From Cutaneotrichosporon cavernicola (taxonomy: Eukaryota > Basidiomycota > Tremellomycetes > Trichosporonales > Trichosporonaceae), in NCBI RefSeq assembly GCF_030864355.1, contig NC_083395.1, positions 3,224,001 through 3,288,000 of the forward strand: DNA of 64,000 nt, read 5' to 3'. Position numbers and translations under genes: made by a program. Under the pieces are notes generated by a model that was not told the DNA's origin, made no database searches, and worked only from the letters and a program-made list of their open reading frames with translations. This document shows, piece by piece, positions 23,224 through 32,900 of the stretch (position 1 is its first letter; every line of letters begins with the position of its first letter).

Positions 23224-24136
23224 CGAGTTATTCATGTGACAGGGGACGATAACTTGGTGCCATAGCTGTTGTATAGATTCTATGCACTGCCTGCTAGACT
23301 CTGGATCACAAGCATCCTACTGTACATGAGGTTTCAGATACGATACGCGAATATCGGGGCCGGGAAGAGAGTTTCAGGCTTGCTGGGGTTCCCGCACTCG
23401 CGTTTTCTCGGCGTCGGGGGTGTGCCAGCCCTCCCATTTTTTTTTGGGTTTATTTCTCGTCACCCTTCACCCTGTCGCACAGGCGGAATCCTATCGTGCC
23501 TCGTCAGTCCAACGGAGCCTCGTTGCCCCCATCTGAAACTTCCCTGGCCATAGATCACAACAGCTCTACGGGGTCTGCGGGGTCTCCGTGACGTCTACTG
23601 CACCTAAGCTTGACGGCTGTTCAAGTTTAACCGTCTTGAGCTCTTGAGCCCTGGTGGTAGGGCCGACGGCTGCCAGACTCAATCAGCTTACGCAGCTTCA
23701 ACAGGTGGTCAGCATCGTCAGCGATCACGTCTTGTACGCGCGTCGTGTCGATGACAACACTAGCGTATCTGCCAGAGACGTTATAAGCCGTCGCCGAGTG
23801 TCCGGCAAGAGTTCGGCTGCCCTCGGGGTGGAGGTTGCTTGCATCAGCCATCTTGGCCAATTTGGTCAACCTCCACCCTCTTCGTTCGCTTCTTTCCATC
23901 CTCTTAGATCTTAATCCACAACCCTTTGACATATCTGCGGAACAGCAGAACAACATGCGGAACGACAAGCCACTGCTTGGTCAGGACCACCGTAGCCCAG
24001 CAGCGTCTTTGGGGTGCCCGAGGTCCGAGATCGAGGCGCTGCAGATGAGCCGACAGGCAGATAGATAGGTAATCTTCTCGCACACATTCGTCACTAGCGA
24101 GACGTCAATCTGAGCTGTCAGTACTCTGAAGCCAAG
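23224..24136. other. intergenic region with one weak minus-strand frame
   Basis: It holds a single short minus-strand candidate (23627-23851) and the ADH promoter. Nothing else supported. Confidence 0.5.
23627..23851 (-). CDS. possible small protein, unrecognised
   Basis: A 74-codon frame starts MADASNLHPEGSRTLAGHSA, continues ATAYNVSGRYASVVIDTTR and has an amphipathic stretch DADHLLKLRKLIES. Codon use is similar to real genes nearby, but there is no family match I know, no intron and no clear promoter. It could equally be a gene remnant or chance frame. Confidence 0.25.
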   Translation of the reverse strand: MADASNLHPEGSRTLAGHSATAYNVSGRYASVVIDTTRVQDVIADDADHLLKLRKLIESGSRRPYHQGSRAQDG

Positions 24137-24145
24137 TATATATAA
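24137..24145 (+). promoter_or_regulatory. TATA box of the alcohol dehydrogenase gene
   Basis: TATATATAA, 100 bases upstream of the ATG at 24245, followed by a C/T-rich leader. A strong, consensus TATA suggests a regulated promoter. Confidence 0.6.
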
Positions 24146-24244
24146 GACTCACGTTTGCTATTCACAATCCTTACTACTCTCACCTCTCACTCTCTTCTTC
24201 ACTTTCACAGCCTCCAACACCCCCAACAGCTTCAACACCTAGAC

Positions 24245-25497
24245 ATGTCCGACTACACTTTCCAGGGCTGGGCCGGCTACGGGCCAGACAGCGTCCAAGG
24301 CCACATGAAGCTCGTCGACTTTAACCCTCCCGCCTTTGACGACGACTACGTCGATGGTGAGTACAGGGCTATCACAGATGACGATTTGGGCTAACCCCAG
24401 TCAAGGTCCAGTACACCGGTATCTGCGCGACCGACACGTCGCAGCTTGCCGGACACTGGGGACCCTACAACGGTCCGATCGTGTGCGGCCACGAGATTGT
24501 TGGCCAAGTCGTTCGTGTCGGTCCCAAGGCCACCGGCGTCAAGGTCGGCGATCGTGTTGGCGTTGGAGCCCAGTGCGACTGCTGTCGCGAGTGCGAGTGG
24601 TGTGTCGCTGGTGAGTCTACCGCTGGTGCCTGTTAGCGTGCTGACGATTAGGTAAGGACAATTTCTGCCCCGATTTCCTTTACACGTTCGGCGTAGGCAA
24701 GTACTCGCGCGGCATCAACAAGGGCCAGCAGAGCTACGGCGGCTTTGCAACCCACTGGCGCGGCCCCTCGCGCTTCGTCATCCCCGTCCCCGACGGTGTT
24801 GACCCCGCCCAGGCCACCAGCTTTATGTGTGCGGGTATGACCGTGTTTGCGCCGTTCAAGCGTTTCGGGGTACCTCACAAGGCGCCCAAAGTTGGCGTTC
24901 TCGGTATTGGTGGCGTGGGCCACATGGCTATCAAGATCGCCAAGGCCATGGGCGCCGAGGTAACCGCCATCTCGCGCGGTGAGGCCAAGAGGACCGAGGC
25001 CCTTGAGCTTGGGGCGGACCATTTCATTCCCACCGGCTCGGACCTCAAGGCTGACCTGGCCGCGCACGCGCGTTCTGTCGACCTTGTGATTAGCACTATT
25101 AGTGAGTCTCTCTCAAGAAGACGAGACGTGTGCTGACAAACTAGACCCTCCTTCGCTCGACCTTGAGGCGTACGCTACTCTCGTCAAGCCAGAGGGCACG
25201 TTCTGCCTCGTTGGCGTCGTTGTTACGCCTATTCAGATCAGCGCGACGCAGCTCATCTTCGGTAGGTCCTCAATGAGAAGGAGGCTTACGGCAGGATCTA
25301 TCGCCGTTTCGGGCTCGAACATTGCCTCGCCCAGCGACCTCAAGGAGCTTCTTCAGCTTGCGGCGGACAAGAAGATCGAGCCGTGGGTTCAGAAGTACAA
25401 GTGGGAGGACATGAACAAGGCCATCGTCAACTCGAACAAGGGCAAGGCCAAGTTCCGCAGCGTGCTCGTCCTCGAGCAGAACGGCGGCAAGCTGTGA
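24245..25497 (+). CDS. zinc-dependent NADP alcohol dehydrogenase (cinnamyl-alcohol dehydrogenase / ADH6 type)
   Basis: This medium-chain dehydrogenase reduces aldehydes or oxidises alcohols with NADP(H). Catalytic zinc ligands are seen in YTGICATDTSQ (Cys) and CGHEIVG (His-Glu); the structural zinc Cys set is CDCCRECEWC plus NFC. The Rossmann motif is VLGIGGVGHMAIKIAKAMG. Exons: MSDYTFQGWAG... to DDDYVD, VKVQYTG... to CVAG, KDNFCPDF... to VISTI, NPPSLDLEAY... to QLIFG, then SIAVSGSNIASPSDLKEL to EQNGGKL. The last intron (25262-25294) is 33 nt and keeps the frame open; splicing joins LIFG to SIAVSG, the expected family sequence. Length near 370 residues is normal. The physiological substrate is unknown. 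Confidence 0.92.
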
Positions 25498-25619
25498 GGC
25501 AAGGCTTGGAATGAAATGGTTGAGATGAGCAACGATAATCTGGAGGAGTGAGAGTTCAGTAGCAGGCTTTAAACAGACGGAGATGAGATTGTACAACCTC
25601 ATTGCATTCGCTCACTCAG

Positions 25620-26318
25620 TTACTTCTTCTCCACGCGCATGTGGACCATGTCGAGGCAGAGGCTCACGATCGCCACGAGTGCGAGGTCAACGCCAGGTGC
25701 CACATCGAGCTTGTACTGCCTCTGTGGGATGGCGGGATCGCCTTCCTTCCACTCGTTCTCGTGGCTCCCGCGCGCGAGTAGAATGCCATCGCTGGTCACG
25801 ATGTCAGCTGCGTGTTGCTTCCAATCGCCGACAACGGCCATTTCGAGTTTATCGCCCATTTTCGCACGGAAACTGGGCAAGCCGTTAGCTGGTCGTCAGT
25901 TCATTTCCTGTCCCTCTTTGTGGGGGTCACTCACTACCAGCATGAAAGCTAGCCTCGAGAAGAAGTTCACCAGAGTTGCTAGTAAACTCGACGATCTGGC
26001 GCAGCGACAGTGCCTTGTTGCTAATCTCGCCAAGGGGCCGTAACATATCGTCGTAAACAACTGTCGTCAGCTCCCTCTCATCGCTACCTACCTTTTTTGT
26101 TCAGCCGCGACCACTCCTCGGCTTTGGCGCGGATGATCGTGCTCCCGTCCGAGTCAGTCACGGTATAGTTGTCCTGCTATCAGCCAGCCTTGAGTGGCAC
26201 TTACGCCGGAGGGGAACATGTCTTCGAGGACAGTGACCTGCGTAATTACGGAGCGGACATTGCGCCCAAAGAGCGCGAGCGGAGGGCGGACGGGGACGAG
26301 GTCTGCGTGCGACTCCAT
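25620..26318 (-). CDS. LURP-one-related / tubby-C-terminal-like protein, copy 2
   Basis: Splicing three short introns gives MESHADLVPVRPPLALFGRN, YTVTDSDGSTIIRAKAEE, VVYDDMLRPLGEISNKALSL, FRAKMGDKLEMAVVGDW, IVTSDGILLARGS and the terminal helix LDVAPGVDLALVAIVSLCLD, ending HMRVEKK. The TDSDG strand-turn, the second D-x-x-x-x-L strand and the APGVDLAL helix fit the LURP1/DUF567 domain. Introns are 26174-26204 (31 nt), 26061-26091 (31 nt) and about 49 nt near 25890-25938. It converges with the ADH gene across about 120 bp. Compared with copy 1 it shares intron style and the C-terminal motif, so the two arose by duplication. Cellular role unknown. Confidence 0.78.
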
Positions 26319-26674
26319 GATGAAGAGTGTGATAGAGACTTGTATCTACTGATCTGGAGAGCTGGGGGTTGCTCGACGTGCTCTGTTCGGACTGAGGTCG
26401 GTCAGTTTGACGTCATTGTATCGGGCACGTATTGTTTTGGGCCGAAGGAATGTCCAATCTGCAACTCGAAACTGAGGACAGTCGAGTGGCTGGATTCCGT
26501 ACCTTCACAACGGTCTCATGCTTGAACCCTGCTGAAGCCTGGTCCAGATGTGGTGTGGGATGCTTTGATTCGGTCTTATCAGGCCAGATAAGACCAGAAA
26601 TGGTCGGGGTTGAGGACGATGGAGGCCACCATTTCGAGGAAAAGAGAGCTAGGAAACCGAGCTGGACAGCTGTA
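26319..26674. other. intergenic region between LURP-like copy 2 and tRNA-like gene
   Basis: It contains the LURP-like copy 2 promoter. No supported gene. Confidence 0.5.
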
Positions 26675-26788
26675 GGGCGTGTAGCTCGACGCGCAGAGCG
26701 CACCATTCGCATCTATGACCAGGCTTCTCAAAGCTGATGGTCAACAAGCGACTTGCTGAGGTCTTGGGTTCGATTCCCAACTCGGCCA
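26675..26788 (+). pseudogene. degenerate tRNA-Ala-like gene (anticodon CGC)
   Basis: Acceptor 5' strand GGGCGTG, D stem GCTC/GAGC, anticodon loop TTCGCA, an intron of about 41 nt (26712-26752), perfect T arm TTGGG-TTCGATT-CCCAA, 3' strand CTCGGCC plus A. The D loop GACGCGCA lacks A14 and the G18-G19 pair needed for tertiary folding, and pair 3:70 is G:G. The anticodon and T arms match the CGC gene at 17938-18022. It looks like a decaying copy, but transcription cannot be excluded. Confidence 0.6.
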
Positions 26789-26993
26789 GCTGTTGCAAGT
26801 CTGCAGGTGGACACGTGCACCGCCGGTGCGCCAGTGCGCCTTTCGCCCTTCTTCTGCTTCTAAGCTGTAGCAGACATCCGTCCACATGCGGCCCGCCAAG
26901 TGTTTCATGCCTTCTATCACTGGCGTATGAACAGGCTGCGGCGCATCTTCCTCGTGTCTGGGTATCCCTCCAGGCCAGCTCGGTAGCCCCCCA

Positions 26994-27986
26994 TTAGGTA
27001 TGAACAACCACGGCCCGCCCACGAGGCCCCTCTAATCGCTCAAGGTCATTAAGCCCTGCCTCCCACTCTGCCCTGCTAAGGATGGTGAGCTTCCGCACCT
27101 CCACTTGCGCCCTGTTGAGGCCCCACTGCGCGTACTCGATTAACCCGGCGCGTGTCTCGACGTCCATACCGTCGCCGTAGTCGTCAAGTTTGTAATCTGC
27201 GGTAGGGATGGCTGAGCCGAGCTCGTCGAACGCGACGAGAGTAAGGGATCGAGGATGCGCGCGGCACAGTCGCCGGGTCACAGCTCCCGTAAACGCGGCG
27301 CAGTTCGCCCACATCGGCCCCATTGGGTCCGCGACGACTGTGATCGTGGGAATATGCGGCGGGTCCAGCTCCTCGATCACGGGAAGGCGTTCAGGTGCAC
27401 CACCACCAGGAAATGGAGGGTGATCGACATGTGGAGGATAATGCGCCGTGTCGATGGAGAAGCGGAACACGAGCGCGTCAAGGTCGTCTGGTACGTAGCC
27501 GAGGGGCATACCGCCGGGCATTGCGGGGCGGCCAAAGTCGACGTGGTCAACATACATCTTGGCCTTGAGGAGCGGGCTGTCCCAGGGCTGTGCAGCAAAC
27601 CGGTGGACAACCTCGAGACGGGGTAGGAGCGGAGCGAGGGTCGTTGCGGCTATGAGGCTCATGGACCGAATGGTTGCGGCGCGGGTGTGTCGCAACATAG
27701 GGCGGAGGGTGGAGTTGAGAGATGCGCAGGATCCTGCCAGAGTGGGAAGTGGTGGGGTAGGGAGGCTGTGGCCGCACGGCGTGGTCAAGATGATCTCGCC
27801 GGGTCCTGATTGGGAAGAGCGGAGGCGGGAGGGCGCGTAAGTCACGACAATGTGCGCGAAGAGGAGGGCGTCGACACGCGCACAGAGAGATTGAGAGACG
27901 GGCCGGAGGGCGATAAGGCTGCCGGTATCGCACGCGTCAATGACTGCGTCGAGGATATGAGGGAACGCGTTTGCGTCGAGACACAT
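26994..27986 (-). CDS. F-box-like protein, lineage-expanded family
   Basis: A single-exon, 330-residue protein. The N-terminus FPHILDAVIDACDTGSLIAL-RPVSQSLCARVDALLF is an F-box-like helix set (L/V..I...C...L..LR.VS). It is followed by a low-complexity, LRR-like or irregular region with no repeats I can align, ending LERLEGPRGRAVVVHT. Such proteins are numerous in Trichosporonales and are assumed to bind Skp1, but the target-binding part is not recognisable. No membrane span or signal. Family membership is inferred from the N-terminal pattern. Confidence 0.6.
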   Translation of the reverse strand: MCLDANAFPHILDAVIDACDTGSLIALRPVSQSLCARVDALLFAHIVVTYAPSRLRSSQSGPGEIILTTPCGHSLPTPPLPTLAGSCASLNSTLRPMLRHTRAATIRSMSLIAATTLAPLLPRLEVVHRFAAQPWDSPLLKAKMYVDHVDFGRPAMPGGMPLGYVPDDLDALVFRFSIDTAHYPPHVDHPPFPGGGAPERLPVIEELDPPHIPTITVVADPMGPMWANCAAFTGAVTRRLCRAHPRSLTLVAFDELGSAIPTADYKLDDYGDGMDVETRAGLIEYAQWGLNRAQVEVRKLTILSRAEWEAGLNDLERLEGPRGRAVVVHT

Positions 27987-28650
27987 TTGTGAGCTTGCAA
28001 GGAAATGAGTACTGTGGAGAGGTGAGTAGAGTAGAGAAGGGAAGCGAGGTTGAGTTTGGGGAGATGCGTAGCTCGTGCAGAGATCGGGTGGAGCGCGTCA
28101 TGTGACTGGAGACATGCTTCCGTCGCAATCAACGTGATCGATTCCGACTCGGGTTCGTCTGAACCAGCACGTCGATATCGTCGAGTGGTGAGCGAGACTG
28201 GTGAGAGAGGTTCGGAGCCGCCTTCGCGCCACACAAGTGTTCGTACAGGTAATGTTGCTGCGATGATGGCTGCTCTAATGGGGCATTGCAGGACGAGTGG
28301 CGTCCAGACATGCTGTTATGCCTTCGTCTCACCTAGGCCAAGTCACACGAACGCGTTGCATTCCAGGTCTCTTGCTATCTGAATTGCTTGTCAATGTAGA
28401 TTCGTTATCACCTGTTCATATGAGAATCCAGTCTCTTCACCTGGTCTTTTAGCTTTTTGTTGATGTAGTGGACTGTTGTTGTTGACAAATTGACTCAAAC
28501 AAGTCTAAAACGTCATTGTTCTCCAAAGACACGGGATCAAATGACCCCCTCAAACAATCGGTTTTGGTCGAATACCACATCTAATTCGATCATTCTCTCT
28601 TCCCTCCCTACATCCTCTCTCACCGCAATCAACGACAGCAACAACACAAT
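27987..28650. other. intergenic divergent promoter region
   Basis: It lies between the F-box-like gene (minus) and the Cys/RG-rich gene (plus). No other gene supported. Confidence 0.5.
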
Positions 28651-29866
28651 CATGCCCAACATCGGAGATCAACACTCCATGGGCGACCAAAACTATGAGG
28701 TTGTTGCCGCGAACGACGCTGGTGTCGAGGTGAGTGACTCAATTCCCTTTAAGGCCTTAGAAAGGCCATTTCGAAATGACGTCGTTTCGACCGACTCGGA
28801 TCAACAACGGCCACGGGTCACATAGCAGACGCTGTCGAGCTCTGCTGCCTCGACGGTAACTGCGGTTGCGGCAGATGTAATCTCTTCTAGAGTCTAGAGT
28901 GCGGGATCGCCACCACCTTGCCTTCCTCGACTTTGGGCATCGCGATGAGCAGCTTCTTTCTGTCGGCCACGCTGACCCCAGGTCCTCCTCGACCAGATGC
29001 ACCAGAGTATCGCCAAAGTCGAAAACCCACGCTTTCTCCAGAGTGTCTTGAGCAAATATCACATCCACAATGGCGAGCCGCAGGTCCCGATGGCGCTCGT
29101 GAAGCGTGAGTCGTCTTCTTACAGGCTCAACCGATCGACCCTTGGCGGAGTAGTTGACAGCAGCCGGTTGTGACGGATGCAGCAGCAGCAAGAAGCCCAA
29201 AGCCTGCTACGCTGGCTTACGCGACGGCGGTTTCCTCCGCTGCCTTCCTTGCGGACGGAGGATGTGCTCGTTTGAGCCCCGTAACAAGAGTTCATCCGGC
29301 GCGTGGATGGTGGCGCAGAACGACATTCCCCTCGTCGCCGACTATGTTGCCGGCACCTCGAGCCTGATCCGGCACCTGATCAAGGACCTACCACCGAGCC
29401 ACCCACTTGTCTCGGCTGCTCGCACTCACATCGCGCAGGGCAAGACCATTCTCGACGTGAGCCCTCATGCTGTATCTGCTGACAGTAGCGGGTGAACGAG
29501 GGACGCATTGGACCCCGCCACAAGCCAACGGCTGCACCGGACACAGCTGCGCTTCGGCCGCACGAGGCGATCGCGTCTGATGTTGCTGCGATTGACGAAC
29601 TCGCAGATCGAGTGCATGCACGGGCAGCCGAGGCTGGCGAACTGCCCAAGAGTCCCGATGACGGAGACGGCGGGCAATATCCCCAGATGGACAACTACGC
29701 GCCACCACCGTTTGAACTGCCACCTATCGGTGAGGACGAGGCTGGTGTTGAAGCGCTACTCCCTCGCGATGAGGACGTGGAGGAGGACCGCAAACGCAAG
29801 GCGCCGGCCAGCCGAGGTCGTGGTGCAGCGAAACGGGGTCGTGGACGGGGTCGGGGGCGAGCATAG
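28651..29866 (+). CDS. Cys-rich (zinc-finger-like) protein with RG-rich C-terminus
   Basis: Exon 1 gives MPNIGDQHSMGDQNYEVVAA, ending at GTGAGTGAC. After one or more unresolved exons, an exon begins after CTGACCCCAG (about 28982): VLLDQMHQSIAKVENPRFLQ to MALVK. The next encodes a Cys cluster CDGCSSSKKPKAC, CLPCGRRMC (spacing C-x2-C-x7-C, then C-x2-C-x4-C), then IPLVADYVAGTSSLIRHLIK. The last exon starts RVNEGRIGPRHK and ends KRGRGRGRGRA, an RG-type nucleic-acid-binding tail next to KRKAPASRGRG. The six cysteines suggest a zinc-binding, possibly DNA-binding module related in spirit to fungal binuclear clusters but with different spacing. Role unknown. Exon 2 (28740-28980) is uncertain. Confidence 0.55.
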
Positions 29867-29998
29867 GATACGGTTGCGCTGATCGTCAGCGCGCGACAAG
29901 TGAAACACGAGGCGTAGCATTGCTTCCCCAAGTCTGGATATTGTGTATTGTTTATGGGATACATTATGATGTACGATTCTGAGTCTTGTTTGTCCGTT

Positions 29999-32900
29999 TT
30001 AATGCTTGAAAAGCCCACGCAGGGTGCGCATAAACTTTCCTCCCTTCTTCCTCTTGGACTCGTCAACTTCAACCTGGTGCTGCACCGGAATGGGCCGCTG
30101 CGTCGCCGCCTTGAGTGGCGATTCCGAAAGGCTCATGTCTTTTGCTTCTTCAAAGCTGCTCGGAAGCGGTAGGACAGGCGGGAGCGCCGGGACCGGGGGA
30201 GCGTCGACATCAGGCCCACGCGCCTTCTTGCTGGGCTTGAAGCTCCAGCGGCGGGAGCGCCGCGACGCAGCGCTAGTCGGCCGTTCGGGGATATCTGGGG
30301 CGTTGTGATGGTGCCGCGAAGTGTCTGGGTGGACCGAGAGTTTGGCAGGTGTTCCGACAGACATGGAGCTTACAGCCGGTGTCGGCGGCAGTGGAGTCTG
30401 GACGATACCGCTCAGCCTGCTTCCCACCCCACCTGCGGGCCACGCGTCGGCTGCAAGAGGCACTTCAGACGCAGGCACAGGTGCCGAGATGTCGAGCGCA
30501 GTCTTGCTTTCCGGGAGAAGTGAGAAGCGTTTCTTCTTTTTCTCCCGCAGGCTCCCGCCGGTGGATCGGAATGAGAAGCGCTTGCGCGGTTCGGGCGAGG
30601 TGGCGCGCGGACCGGGGAATGGCGGTGGGGGATGCGGGTGCGCCTCGTGGGCGAGCGAGTAGGTCTCGGCCGACGTGCCCTCGAGGCGCGAGAGGGCGGA
30701 TGCGTGTGCCGAGTTGATGGGCTGTAGCTTGGCCCATTGCGCTGCGTTGAAGGGTGACGTGGCGCGATGGGTCGGCGGCGTCACGCGGTCAGTTGACGTT
30801 GTGCGAGCGGCGTCTGTTCCTGCTCCTGCTTGGGATGAATGCACTACTGGGTCTTGAGTGGTCGGCATGGTGGAACGGAGCGAGTTGAAGGGGTGTGATG
30901 AGGCAATGCCGCCACTAGTGTTGGGCCGCGACGAGCGGCCAAGAGAACCGAACGGCCGGGGCGCCGTGTCTGGTGTGTCGGCCGTTTGGGGCCTTGGCGA
31001 GCGTCCAACTGAGTCGTGGTGAGATGCGGCGTCCACCGAGGGTCCTCCCGTGGCGTACGTGTGGCCGGAGGGATACGTCCCGAAGTGGTCCTTTGGTGGC
31101 GGGACAGGCGCACTCGGTGAGTGCAGCGGTGGCGGCGGCGCATGGAACACGGGCTGCAGCGAGAGAGAGGGTTCTCTGCCACTACCGTGGCCGTTGGCGT
31201 TGGAATTGGTCGCGCGCCCGTCCATGCTGACGAGGCCGTGGCGGCGCGACTCGCGAGTCGCGCGGTCAGGCGACTCACGCGTCGTGCTGGCGTCGAGGTC
31301 GCGCGCCACCTCCATCTCCTTGTCCTGCTGGAACAGCCGCTGATCCGGGTTCGGGAAGGGTTTAGTAGAGGCTGCAGCGGCTGCAGCGACGGCGGCCTCG
31401 AGTTCAAGGACCTTGGGCGGACGAGCGTAGTCGATCCAGCTCGGGGCGCGGGGCGAGCTCTCGACGGTTGGCGTATCGCTCTCCCGGCCCTTGGTCGTGC
31501 CTGTGTGTTGGGCCGAGAGGAGACCCTCCACGCCATCTCCATCCCCGTCATCATGCCCAGATCGGGGAAGGCGGTCAGTGAACGCGCTTACAGATGGCGG
31601 AGCGGCACTAGCGGCGCTCGTGGTAGATCGGGACGTTGAGCTGGCGCGTGAATGGCCTCGCGAGCGCGGCCACGGAGGCTGGATATACTGCGACTGGGCG
31701 TATCCCGAGTGGCTGCTCATGCTCAATGCCGCCTCGCCCAATGCAGGCGTTTGGAGGACCTCACGTTCGCTTGAGCTGCGGCCATGCGCCTCCGTCTCGG
31801 CTGGTTCATCGTCGTGTTCACGTTCAGGCGGCGGCGTGCGCGTAAAGTCCAATTCGGGGACACCGTATGCGCTCACGCGCAAGTGTCGCGCTTCCTCGGG
31901 TGGTTCGGGCGACAGGCCGTGGCGCGCACGCAAGCTCTCGGCGGCGCGGGCGTGCGTTGCCGGCCGGTCGTACGCGTACTCTGATGGCATGGGGGCGACG
32001 GCCCTCCGCGGAGGCGAGAATGGCGGGATCTGGGCAATGTCACTGGGCCTGATGCGGTCTGTTGAAGTTGAAGACATGGAGCTCGTCTTGGAATGGGCCG
32101 CGACAGCTCCAACAGTAGCGACTCCGGCAGCAACAGTAGCGACTCGGACAGCAGCGACATGGGTAGCAGTGGGCGCGGCGAAACCTTCCGGTCCGCGCGC
32201 GTCGACAAACTCGTCACGGTGTTGTGGGAAGATGCCGCTCTCGGCTGTGGCGGGCGGGGTGGTGCTGCTCGGCCGTTCTTCCTCAGGTACTAGGAGGGAC
32301 TGCTGCGACTGCCACGCGGCGGGGATGGGCCGGCGGCGAGGCGGGCTGATCGCCAGTACCTTGCGCGGCGGTGTATCGACGGCTGAGGCGAGAGCCATAT
32401 GGGCCGCCACAGTCGTGGGCGCCGGGGCGATCTCGGTGCTGGGTTGTGGGACAAGTGTACTGTCCTGTACTGCGAGTGCATGAGGGATGGCGCGCGGGGT
32501 CAGGGTGTCGGCTTGTGCTCGCGGCGTCGCGACGTCATCTTCAGTCGGAAGAGTGGGCGAGGCTGGCGTCGAGCGCGGTGGCATGCTGGTCACGGGTACG
32601 ACGGGGAAGATTGGCCACCCGGAGGAGGTGGGAGGCTGTGGAGTATGGCCAGTCGATGGGGGAGCGAATGTAGCGTCGATAGGCGAAGTTGGGGCAGTGA
32701 CGGCTGCGGAAGAGTCCGAGTGCGCAGTGTGCATCGACTCGGCAGTGGAGACTGAGCTCTGGCGTACGTGAGCCTGCGTCGAGCCGGCTTGAGTGGCTGC
32801 GGACTGCGGTGTCGGAGACTCGGGAGAGATGACGCGCTCAGTATGGGCCGCGACGGACTCGTGCTGGGCCTCGGGCGTTGGCAGGGCAGCAGGTGCGGCG

